The position numbers and the translations under genes were made by a program. A model generated the notes under the pieces. It did no database searches, was not told the origin of the DNA, and saw only the letters and a program-made list of their open reading frames with translations. A stretch of DNA of 5,192 bases, taken from the NCBI GenBank assembly GCA_018830415.1, contig JAHJSJ010000181.1:1-5192 (forward strand), in the 5' to 3' direction. The first letter of the stretch is position 1; the number at the start of each line of letters is the position of its first letter. Source of the stretch: Alphaproteobacteria bacterium (GTDB taxonomy: Bacteria; Pseudomonadota; Alphaproteobacteria; Sphingomonadales; Sphingomonadaceae). This document shows, in pieces, positions 1 to 5,192 of the stretch.

Positions 1-162
1 ATCATCATTCGCCTCCCCGTGGTTGGCCGGATCGAAGCCTATGTGATGTGGACGCGTGATGACCGCGCGGGACTGCAATTTGAACGGATCATCCGGCTCG
101 ATGATTTCGTTGCGATCATCGATCAGTTGCAGCCCAACCCGCGCCTGCGCCGTTCGCGCTGA
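1..162 (+). CDS. PilZ-domain protein, C-terminal fragment
   Basis: Frame 1 is open from the window edge to a TGA at 160-162, giving 53 residues of a protein whose N-terminus lies outside the window. The visible part has the pattern of the last strands and C-terminal helix of a PilZ domain: alternating hydrophobic residues, then VVGRIEAYVMW, a short polar turn, and AGLQFERI. The 'V.W......G..F' spacing is typical of PilZ. PilZ domains often bind cyclic di-GMP, but the binding motifs (RxxxR and [D/N]xSxxG) would lie upstream, so binding cannot be judged here. The tail is basic (PRLRRSR). The stop codon sits inside an inverted repeat (158-180). The next gene is on the same strand about 80 bases downstream. 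Assignment to PilZ is by pattern recognition; the reading frame itself is more secure. Confidence 0.72.
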   Translation: MIIRLPVVGRIEAYVMWTRDDRAGLQFERIIRLDDFVAIIDQLQPNPRLRRSR

Positions 163-192
163 CCCGCGCGATAGGTCAGCCTCGCCGCTGAC
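158..192 (+). other. two overlapping, mutually exclusive inverted repeats in the PilZ-MFS gap
   Basis: Three related heptamer/hexamer arms occur in a row. GCTGACC at 158-164 pairs with GGTCAGC at 174-180 (7 bp, 9-base loop). The inner six bases of that second arm, GTCAGC at 175-180, can instead pair with GCTGAC at 187-192 (6 bp, 6-base loop). The two stems share an arm and cannot form together. The first overlaps the stop codon of the PilZ gene. The second is followed by AAATTT, not by a proper T-tract, so it is a poor intrinsic terminator. The pairing is seen in the sequence; any regulatory role for the MFS-cysK unit is inference. Confidence 0.4.
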
Positions 193-240
193 AAATTTCA
201 TCTGCTTGGCAGCCGCATGTTCGCCTGCCATGGCGCAGAT

Positions 241-1509
241 ATGACCGAACCAACCTCACCGCTGCAGATCGGCGATTACCGGCGCTATTGGCTCGCCCGC
301 TTCTTCGCGGTGTTTGCTACCATGTCGATGGTCGTGTTGCTCGGTTATCAACTCTATGAGACTGCGCGCGCCGACTACGGGATGAGCGTGGCTGAGGCTT
401 CGTTCCAGCTTGGGCTGCTAGGCCTCGCGCAGTTCATTCCGCTGTTCTTGCTGACCCCGGTAGCGGGATTGGCGGCTGATCGGTTTGATCGCCGCCATGT
501 TGCCGCTTTTGCCAACGGGATCGACGGTTGCGTTGCAGTGCTGCTGGCGGTGATGACCTGGCAGGATGCGCTCAACATCCCGATCCTGTTCGCACTTGCT
601 GCGGCGCATGGCACGGCGCGGGTGTTCGTCGGCCCTTCGATGAGCGCGATTGCGCCGAATATCGTCCCCTCTGCGATGCTCCCGCGCGCGATCGCGCTGT
701 CATCAATCGCATGGCAAACCGCCAGCGTCGCCGGGCCTGCGGTGGGCGGTTTGATCTTCGCCCGCGCCGAATGGCTGCCTCACGCGCTGTCTGCTGCAAT
801 GCTGATGGCGGCGATGGTGTTGATCCTGACTGTCCGCCCGGTTCGCGCCACGCACGAAGGCCCGCCGTTAAAGCCGTTGCGGCAGATCATCGAAGGGCTG
901 GTTTATGTGTGGCGCGAACGGTTTTTGCTGGGCTGCATCACGCTTGATCTGTTCGCAGTGCTGCTGGCTGGCGCAACCGCGCTGTTGCCGGTGTTCGCGC
1001 GCGACATCCTGTTTGTCGGGCCGGAAGGTTTAGGCCTGATGCGCGCTGCCCCTGCATTGGGCGCGGCGAGCGTTGCGCTGTGGCTGTCGTTCCGGCCATT
1101 GGAGCGCGAAGTGGGCATCAAGATGCTGTGGGCGGTAGCCGCGTTCGGCGCGGCCACTATTGCCTTTGCCTTTTCCCGCAACTTCATCCTGTCGCTGGCA
1201 ATCCTTGCGGTGATGGGAGCGGTCGACATGGTGTCGGTGTTCATCCGGTCTTCGCTGGTGCAATTGTTCACACCCGATGACCGGCGCGGGCGGGTTTCGG
1301 CGATTTCGGGTCTTGCGATCTCTGCCTCCAATGAATTGGGCGAGATGCAATCGGGCGTCGCCGCCGCGATCCTCGGCGCGACCGGAGCGGTTGTATTCGG
1401 CGGCGCAGGTGCGATACTCGTGACATTGGTATGGGCGTGGTATTTCCCAGAACTGCGCCGCGCGCGGAGTTTTGAACCTGCTGCGCTCAAGAGAGAGGTA
1501 ACGACATGA
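241..1509 (+). CDS. MFS transporter, EntS-like / MFS_3 family exporter
   Basis: An integral inner-membrane carrier of 422 residues, usual for a 12-helix major facilitator. About twelve hydrophobic segments can be marked, roughly at 21-39, 55-78, 86-107, 113-132, 150-172, 181-198, 228-253, 263-284, 293-312, 316-340, 356-379 and 383-402. The motif A loop GLAADRFDRR lies at 76-85 between helices 2 and 3, and the related loop PDDRRGR at 345-351 in the second half. With the LGEMQSG stretch near 366-372 this resembles the MFS_3 group, whose known members include the enterobactin exporter EntS. The substrate cannot be read from sequence. An in-frame ATG at 217 would add eight residues (MFACHGAD). 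I prefer 241 because MTEPTSPLQIGDYRRYW is the usual N-terminal layout of this group; neither ATG has a good Shine-Dalgarno. The stop overlaps the cysK start (ATGA, 1506-1509), indicating one operon. Confidence 0.88.
   Translation: MTEPTSPLQIGDYRRYWLARFFAVFATMSMVVLLGYQLYETARADYGMSVAEASFQLGLLGLAQFIPLFLLTPVAGLAADRFDRRHVAAFANGIDGCVAVLLAVMTWQDALNIPILFALAAAHGTARVFVGPSMSAIAPNIVPSAMLPRAIALSSIAWQTASVAGPAVGGLIFARAEWLPHALSAAMLMAAMVLILTVRPVRATHEGPPLKPLRQIIEGLVYVWRERFLLGCITLDLFAVLLAGATALLPVFARDILFVGPEGLGLMRAAPALGAASVALWLSFRPLEREVGIKMLWAVAAFGAATIAFAFSRNFILSLAILAVMGAVDMVSVFIRSSLVQLFTPDDRRGRVSAISGLAISASNELGEMQSGVAAAILGATGAVVFGGAGAILVTLVWAWYFPELRRARSFEPAALKREVTT
1495..1498 (+). promoter_or_regulatory. ribosome binding site of cysK
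   Basis: GAGG within the purine-rich run GAGAGAGG (1491-1498) lies seven bases before the ATG at 1506. It is inside the last codons of the MFS gene. It supports the ATG in the ATGA overlap as the true cysK start. Confidence 0.7.
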
Positions 1510-2426
1510 AGGCTGACAGCATCCTTGCGACCATTGGCGCGACCCCGCATATCCGCATGGCGCGGCTGTTCCCCGATCACGAAGTGTGGATAAAATCCGA
1601 AAGGTCGAACCCCGGCGGTTCTATCAAGGATCGCATCGCGCTGGCGATGGTTGAAGATGCCGAAGCACGCGGCGCGCTGCGGCCCGGCGGCACGATTGTC
1701 GAACCGACCAGCGGCAACACCGGTATCGGCCTTGCAATGGTGGCCGCGGTCAAGGGTTACAGGCTGGTACTGGTAATGCCAGAATCGATGTCGATCGAAC
1801 GGCGGCGATTGATGCTCGCCTATGGCGCTAGTTTTGATCTCACCCCGCGTGAAAAGGGCATGAAGGGCGCGATTGAGCGGGCGCAGGAACTGGTCGATCA
1901 GACCCCCGGCGCATGGATGCCAAGCCAGTTCGACAATAGCGCCAACCCCGCAATCCACGCCAGCACCACAGCGCGCGAAATCCTCGCTGATTTCGCCGAT
2001 GCACCGATTGATGTGATGATTACCGGCGTTGGTACCGGTGGACACCTGACAGGCTGCGCTGAGGAGCTGAAAAAGCACTGGGCCGGGTTTAAGGCTTACG
2101 GGGTTGAGCCTGAGCTGTCTCCGGTCATCAACGGCGGGCAACCCGGCCCGCACCCGATCCAGGGCATTGGTGCAGGCTTTATACCGGGCAACCTGCATAC
2201 CGCCGCGATTGACGGGGCGATCCAGGTCGGCGCTGAAGAGGCAAAGGAAATGGCCCGCCGTGCGGCTCGCGAAGAAGGGATGCTGGTAGGGATTTCATCA
2301 GGCGCGACGCTGGCGGCGATTGCGAAGAAGCTGGGTGAGCTGCCTGCGGGTGCCCGCGTGCTAGGCTTCAACTATGATACCGGAGAGCGGTATCTCTCGG
2401 TGCCCGATTTCCTGCCGGTTGAATAA
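1506..2426 (+). CDS. cysK: cysteine synthase A (O-acetylserine sulfhydrylase)
   Basis: A cytoplasmic pyridoxal-phosphate enzyme of 306 residues, normal for CysK, that makes L-cysteine and acetate from O-acetyl-L-serine and sulfide. The family landmarks are in order: K41 in NPGGSIKDR as the PLP Schiff-base lysine, TSGNTG at 68-73 (substrate loop), QFDNSANPAIH at 141-151, GVGTGG at 174-179 (phosphate-binding loop), HPIQGIGAGFIP at 216-227, and GISSGA at 262-267, whose serine contacts the pyridine nitrogen. The HPIQGIGAGFIP block and the lack of a C-terminal CBS domain fit CysK better than cystathionine beta-synthase; CysM is a less likely alternative. It starts in a 4-base overlap with the exporter gene and has a good ribosome binding site seven bases upstream. 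A GC-rich hairpin follows the stop by about 25 bases. No sulfate-assimilation or cysE gene is visible nearby. Confidence 0.95.
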   Translation: MKADSILATIGATPHIRMARLFPDHEVWIKSERSNPGGSIKDRIALAMVEDAEARGALRPGGTIVEPTSGNTGIGLAMVAAVKGYRLVLVMPESMSIERRRLMLAYGASFDLTPREKGMKGAIERAQELVDQTPGAWMPSQFDNSANPAIHASTTAREILADFADAPIDVMITGVGTGGHLTGCAEELKKHWAGFKAYGVEPELSPVINGGQPGPHPIQGIGAGFIPGNLHTAAIDGAIQVGAEEAKEMARRAAREEGMLVGISSGATLAAIAKKLGELPAGARVLGFNYDTGERYLSVPDFLPVE

Positions 2427-2450
2427 GAATCCTTAATCGAGTCGCGCTAT

Positions 2451-2471
2451 CCCGGCAGACGACCTGCCGGG
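2451..2471 (+). terminator. GC-rich hairpin after cysK, possible weak terminator
   Basis: CCCGGCAG at 2451-2458 pairs perfectly with CTGCCGGG at 2464-2471 (8 bp) around a five-base loop, ACGAC. It lies 24 bases after the cysK stop and 29 bases before the next ATG. The bases after it (CATTACTCC) are not a T-tract, so efficient intrinsic termination is uncertain. It could instead protect the 3' end of the MFS-cysK mRNA or attenuate read-through into the small gene. Confidence 0.5.
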
Positions 2472-2489
2472 CATTACTCCAGCGGCTCG

Positions 2490-2494
2490 GGAGG
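2490..2494 (+). promoter_or_regulatory. ribosome binding site of the 57-residue gene
   Basis: GGAGG (within CGGGAGG) lies six bases before the ATG at 2501. It is a near-perfect Shine-Dalgarno and the strongest of those seen on the + strand in this window. It is the main evidence that the short reading frame is translated. Confidence 0.75.
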
Positions 2495-2500
2495 CATCAG

Positions 2501-2674
2501 ATGAAATTCGTTCTGCTGGAATCGCGCGGCGGCAATTATCTTGTTGTGGCGCAAAACATCGCGTGGCTGCGCACAGGCGAAAACGGCCAGACCAATGTCG
2601 GGATGGTGGGCGGCAGCCCCTTGTTGGTGACAGGCACGATTGAAGAAGTCGCCGCCAAAATCGAAGTGGCCTGA
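2501..2674 (+). CDS. small conserved-type protein, possible FlbD-like fold
   Basis: A 57-residue reading frame with an ATG six bases after GGAGG, ending in TGA at 2672-2674. The protein begins MKFVLLESRGGNYLVV, continues with AQNIAWLRT, an Asn/Gly-rich turn, VGMVGGSPLLVTG, and ends in a short helix (TIEEVAAKIEV). It has no signal peptide, membrane segment or cysteine, so it is probably cytoplasmic. Alternating hydrophobic residues suggest a small beta-barrel closed by a C-terminal helix. The layout 'YL....I..L......T.V....G....V..(S/T)(I/V)EEV...I' resembles small FlbD-like proteins, but this is a visual impression and no function is claimed. It follows cysK by 74 bases beyond a hairpin, so it may be read from the same operon or its own promoter. 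Its stop abuts the stop of the convergent peptidase gene with no gap. Confidence 0.75.
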   Translation: MKFVLLESRGGNYLVVAQNIAWLRTGENGQTNVGMVGGSPLLVTGTIEEVAAKIEVA

Positions 2675-3949
2675 TCAGTCGCCGGGGCGCACCTGCGTCT
2701 GCGCCAGAATAATGCCTAGGCCGACAGAAAGCCCGGCGATGAACCGTTCGCGCCCGGTTTCAAGATATTCGTCAACGCTATGCGTCCGCCCGCCGCCAGC
2801 ACCCGTCCCGATCGTCAGCGCGGGGATGCCAAGGCTCATCGGAATATTGGCATCAGTGGACGAGGCATCGAGGCGGGGGGTAAACCCGGCCGCCTGTGAG
2901 GCAGCGATGGCATCGCGCACCAATGGGTGATCGACAGCGGTCGATCCCGCAGGTCGATCACCAATCAACCGGGGGTCCAGGGTAACGCCCCCGGCAATGG
3001 TGGAACGCGCGGCATTTTCACCCGCTACTGCCGCTTCGACCGCGGCCAGCATTGCCTGTTCAAGCTGAGCCAGTGCCGCCGGATCGCTCGACCGCATGTC
3101 GATTTCAAGCAGGATTTCATCGGGGATCGTATTGACTGACGTACCGCCGCTGACCACGCTCGCCGCGTAGGTCGTCTTGGGGTCGGATGGCACGTCGATC
3201 GCGTAAAGTCCGCTGACGGTTTCGGCCATCGCGGCCATCGGGTTGACGATTCCGAACGCGCCATAGCTGTGCCCGCCCGGCCCTTTGAAAGCCAAGCGGT
3301 AGCGGCGTGAGCCCACCGCAGCGTTGACCACACGTCCGGCATCGGCATTGTCGATCGACAGGAATCCGGCGATGCGGCTTGCATATTCGCCCTTTGTAAA
3401 CAGATAGCGCACGCCGCGAAGGTCGCCCGGCCCTTCTTCGCCCACGGTGGCCACGAACAGGATGGGATGGCGCGTCACGACACCCTCTGCCTCCAGCAAA
3501 CGCACCCATGCGAGGATCGAGGCAAGGCCAAGGCTGTCGTCACCAATGCCTGGAGCCATCAAGCGGTCGCCGTCGCGCGTCACCTTGATCGGGGTGCCTT
3601 CGGGAAAGACCGTGTCGAGATGGGCAGAGACAACGAACACCGGGCCATCTGCGGTTCCGGGCCGCAGCGCCAGCACATTGCCTTCGGCATCAATCGTCAC
3701 ATCGGCCAGCCCGGCATCGCGCAGCATTGCGGCGAACAATTCCGCACGTACTTGCTCCTTGAACGGCGGAGCGGGGGTTTCGGTGATGCGGATCAGGTCT
3801 GCAATCACCTGATCATACTGGCTATCCAGATGGAAGTGCAGTGGTGCCGGCAATTGCACGTTCGGTGCAACCTCGGCGGTTGCCGACCCTGCCGACAGCA
3901 CTATTGCTAGCGCCAGAACCGCCGCCTGCGTCATCAACCGCTTCATCAT
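2675..3949 (-). CDS. exported M20-family zinc metallopeptidase (glutamate carboxypeptidase-like)
   Basis: A 424-residue metallohydrolase of the M20/M25/M40 family; known members are carboxypeptidase G2, dipeptidases and aminoacylases. A Sec-type signal peptide is clear: basic MMKRL, a hydrophobic core at 10-20, and a likely cut after ATA at 23-25, so it should act in the periplasm or outside. The dinuclear-zinc signature is complete: SAHLDTVFP with H110 and D112, GIGDDSLG with D137/D138, GEEGPGD with E171 (general base) and E172, D200 in SIDN, and H390 in RTHSVDE. GPGGHSYG at 223-230 belongs to the inserted dimerisation domain. Substrate cannot be told from sequence. The start is the ATG at 3949-3947, overlapping the TGA of the upstream hydrolase as ATGA; a second ATG follows directly at 3946. 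The two genes form one operon and probably share a hydrolytic task in the cell envelope. The 3' end abuts the stop of the small + strand gene. Confidence 0.92.
   Translation of the reverse strand: MMKRLMTQAAVLALAIVLSAGSATAEVAPNVQLPAPLHFHLDSQYDQVIADLIRITETPAPPFKEQVRAELFAAMLRDAGLADVTIDAEGNVLALRPGTADGPVFVVSAHLDTVFPEGTPIKVTRDGDRLMAPGIGDDSLGLASILAWVRLLEAEGVVTRHPILFVATVGEEGPGDLRGVRYLFTKGEYASRIAGFLSIDNADAGRVVNAAVGSRRYRLAFKGPGGHSYGAFGIVNPMAAMAETVSGLYAIDVPSDPKTTYAASVVSGGTSVNTIPDEILLEIDMRSSDPAALAQLEQAMLAAVEAAVAGENAARSTIAGGVTLDPRLIGDRPAGSTAVDHPLVRDAIAASQAAGFTPRLDASSTDANIPMSLGIPALTIGTGAGGGRTHSVDEYLETGRERFIAGLSVGLGIILAQTQVRPGD
2926..2962. repeat. 10-bp perfect inverted repeat inside the peptidase gene
   Basis: GGTGATCGAC at 2926-2935 is the exact reverse complement of GTCGATCACC at 2953-2962, with 17 bases between. 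The spacer holds a third related copy, GGTCGATCC at 2939-2947. It lies within codons for about residues 330-341 (DRPAGSTAVDH) of the peptidase. It may be coincidence driven by GATC/TCGA-rich codons. Confidence 0.35.
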
Positions 3950-4857
3950 GGTTGCTCATCCCTGTTTGCCCGCGCAGCGATACGCTGCGCCGCAGCCTTG
4001 GCCATACCAGCATTGCTGTGGCCGATGTCGCGCACGGTTTCCAGACTCCAGCCCAGCGTCGTCCCCATTGCTACCGCCGTTTGCTGCGCTTGCGCAAAGA
4101 ACGTCTGCCCACGTGCATAGCGGTGCGGGCCTTGACGGTTGGCCTGCGGCGTCTTGCGCAGGTCTGTATCTTCAGGATCGGTATCGGCAGTGCCTAGCAG
4201 CACAGTAAGCGGCTTTCCCAGCGCGGCCTTCAAGGAAGCCTCGTCAATCGGAGTTGCCGCAAGGCCATAGGGGAACGCGGTGCCGAAATCGGGCATGGTG
4301 TACCAGCCGGAATTGGCTGCAATGGCCTGTTCGATTCGTGCATCGGGCATGAACAGGACATAGCGATGGACGAATTGCGCGCCGGCTGAATGGCCATAAA
4401 TCGTATAACGCGGCGCCTGCGTTCCGAACCGCAGCCTCACATCATCGAACAGCGGCTCGATTGCGGAAAATGACCACAATGCGCGTGGCCGCGGCGAGCC
4501 ATCCGTATTGGCAAAATAACCGGTATTATACCCGCGTGAACCGGGAAAATCGGCACGGGAAAACTCGGGCACCACCGCGATAAATCCGTGCTGACGGGCT
4601 AGCGCGGCCCATTCATCGCGGTAGCGATCGGCATCGCGGTTCACGCCGTGCATCACGAACACCACTGGCGTATCGGCCGCGACCCGGTCTGGCAGCTGGT
4701 ACCACACCGGCACTGCCGGGCCTTCCCAGCCAGAAAAAACATAGCGCCCGCTTGTTTGAGTATTGGCGGATTCAACCTGCGCTGCGAACGTTGGCCGTGG
4801 CCCAGACAAGGCCAGCGTCACCACTGCCAATGCCTGCAATAAAAGCCGAATGGTCAA
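3946..4857 (-). CDS. exported alpha/beta hydrolase, PHB-depolymerase/feruloyl-esterase-like, TTG start
   Basis: A 303-residue serine hydrolase. An N-terminal signal peptide is visible (MTIRLLLQALAVVTLALSG, with a likely cut around A25/A26), placing it outside the cytoplasm. The alpha/beta-hydrolase core is complete: VVFVMHGVNRDADRYRDEW at 65-83, with the HG that starts the oxyanion-hole region; the nucleophile S157 in GHSAG (155-159); an acidic stretch GTADTDPED at 222-230 with the probable catalytic aspartate; and H280 in DIGHSNAGM. The architecture resembles esterases of the LpqC/PHB-depolymerase type; the true substrate is unknown. The start must be TTG at 4857-4855: an in-frame TAG lies at 4869-4867, AGGAG is six bases upstream, and the next in-frame ATG (residue 69) would remove the signal peptide and first strand. 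Its stop overlaps the start of the M20 peptidase gene (ATGA), and the acyl-CoA dehydrogenase gene ends 53 bases upstream, so all three may be co-transcribed. Confidence 0.88.
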   Translation of the reverse strand: MTIRLLLQALAVVTLALSGPRPTFAAQVESANTQTSGRYVFSGWEGPAVPVWYQLPDRVAADTPVVFVMHGVNRDADRYRDEWAALARQHGFIAVVPEFSRADFPGSRGYNTGYFANTDGSPRPRALWSFSAIEPLFDDVRLRFGTQAPRYTIYGHSAGAQFVHRYVLFMPDARIEQAIAANSGWYTMPDFGTAFPYGLAATPIDEASLKAALGKPLTVLLGTADTDPEDTDLRKTPQANRQGPHRYARGQTFFAQAQQTAVAMGTTLGWSLETVRDIGHSNAGMAKAAAQRIAARANRDEQP

Positions 4858-4910
4858 CGCTCGCTCCTAACCTCAGCAAGATAAAGTCCCGATCCCGTGC
4901 ACAAGCGTGC
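4858..4910 (-). other. short gap between acyl-CoA dehydrogenase and hydrolase genes
   Basis: These 53 bases hold the AGGAG ribosome binding site of the hydrolase and a weak 4-bp stem (GCAC 4899-4902 with GTGC 4907-4910). There is no T-tract and no convincing -35/-10 pair, so read-through from the dehydrogenase gene is the simplest reading. Confidence 0.4.
4864..4868 (-). promoter_or_regulatory. ribosome binding site deciding the TTG start of the hydrolase
   Basis: On the - strand the sequence reads TAGGAGCGAGCG then TTG. AGGAG is six bases before the TTG, and the TAG that precedes it is an in-frame stop at 4869-4867. Only three other codons (GAG, CGA, GCG) lie between the stop and the TTG, and none is an initiator. 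This fixes the start. Confidence 0.8.
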
Positions 4911-5192
4911 CTAGGCTACCGTGGTAAATGCCTCTGCCGTCAGCTTCATCATGTTGTCGCTGCCCGCTTCCAGCTTACGCCGCAGCGCGCCCGCATCGGG
5001 CAGAAAGCGTTCGGCGTAGTAGCCCGCCGACACAAGCTTGGCCTCGTAAAACGCATGGTCTGACGGTTTATCGGCGAGCTTGGCCAGCGCCACCTTGGCC
5101 ATCTTCAACCAGAAGAAGCCGAGAGTCACGATCCCCATGATGTGCATATAGTGATGCGCGCCCGCGCCAAGGTGGTTGGGGTTGGCCATCGC
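4911..5192 (-). CDS. acyl-CoA dehydrogenase, C-terminal fragment (DmdC-like type)
   Basis: The reading frame is open from the right edge of the window to a TAG at 4913-4911, giving the last 93 residues of a longer protein. The ATG at 5189-5187 is probably internal, since the frame continues to the edge. The segment resembles the extra C-terminal helical domain found in long acyl-CoA dehydrogenases such as 3-methylmercaptopropionyl-CoA dehydrogenase: HHYMHIMGIVTLGFFWLKMA, then FYEAKLVSAGYYAERFLP, and an end of the type AGSDNMMKLTAEAF. Such flavoproteins oxidise acyl-CoA thioesters to enoyl-CoA in the cytoplasm. The FAD-binding parts and the catalytic glutamate are outside the window, so the substrate class is not determined and no gene symbol is given. 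The downstream hydrolase gene starts 53 bases after the stop without a convincing terminator between them. Confidence 0.85.
   Translation of the reverse strand, partial: AMANPNHLGAGAHHYMHIMGIVTLGFFWLKMAKVALAKLADKPSDHAFYEAKLVSAGYYAERFLPDAGALRRKLEAGSDNMMKLTAEAFTTVA

Noticed and set aside
217..240. Longer N-terminus for the MFS protein starting at ATG 217.
   Set aside because: The extra residues MFACHGAD do not fit the family N-terminus and no ribosome binding site precedes that ATG; it cannot be fully excluded because the ATG at 241 also lacks a good one.
56..244. A 62-codon + strand frame crossing the PilZ end and the gap.
   Set aside because: It overlaps the better supported PilZ frame and the MFS start region, is Ser/Arg/Cys-rich and lacks a recognisable fold.
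903..2198. A 431-codon open frame on the - strand opposite the MFS and cysK genes.
   Set aside because: It lies fully antisense to two genes with complete family motifs, crosses their junction, shows no recognisable domain and is rich in residues typical of shadow frames in GC-rich DNA.
2686..2705. GGCGCA/TGCGCC 6-bp hairpin just after the small gene stop, as a possible terminator.
   Set aside because: It lies in codons of the peptidase C-terminus, has an eight-base loop and is followed by AGAATAATG rather than a T-tract.
3447..3910. Open frames of 121 and 147 codons on the + strand opposite the M20 peptidase gene.
   Set aside because: They are antisense to the conserved signal peptide and zinc-binding region of the peptidase and have no protein-like pattern or ribosome binding site.
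4899..4910. GCAC-AAGC-GTGC stem as a terminator after the acyl-CoA dehydrogenase gene.
   Set aside because: Only four base pairs and no T-tract on the - strand.
4876..4910. Possible promoter for the hydrolase (CTTGTG ... TATCTT on the - strand).
   Set aside because: The -35-like element is a poor match and the -10-like element only partial; not better than expected by chance.

Overview
The window reads as ordinary chromosomal DNA from a GC-rich alphaproteobacterium. Codon use, the protein styles and the gene mix (PilZ protein, EntS-like MFS exporter, CysK, a DmdC-type acyl-CoA dehydrogenase, secreted hydrolases) suggest Sphingomonadales, perhaps an Erythrobacter-like organism. That placement is inferred from general family knowledge, not from a search. 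It is gene-dense, and no gap without a gene exceeds about 80 bases. I see no tRNA, rRNA, CRISPR array, insertion sequence, integrase or attachment site.

The left part is on the + strand. It holds the C-terminal end of a PilZ-domain protein (1-162), an MFS exporter (241-1509, possibly from 217), cysteine synthase A (1506-2426) and a 57-residue protein (2501-2674) with a strong ribosome binding site. The exporter and cysK overlap by the four bases ATGA, so they are almost certainly co-transcribed and probably translationally coupled. The short PilZ-MFS gap holds two overlapping, mutually exclusive inverted repeats. A GC-rich hairpin lies between cysK and the small gene.

The right part is on the - strand, read from right to left. 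It holds the C-terminus of an acyl-CoA dehydrogenase (5192-4911), an exported alpha/beta hydrolase starting at TTG (4857-3946) and an exported M20-family metallopeptidase (3949-2675). The two hydrolases also overlap by ATGA, and both carry signal peptides, so they look like a periplasmic or secreted hydrolytic pair. The two transcription blocks converge at 2674/2675 with no base between the stop codons.

No clearly new system is visible. The items most worth a second look are the small gene at 2501, the competing hairpins ahead of the exporter-cysK pair, the coupling of an exporter to cysK, and the zero-gap convergent junction.
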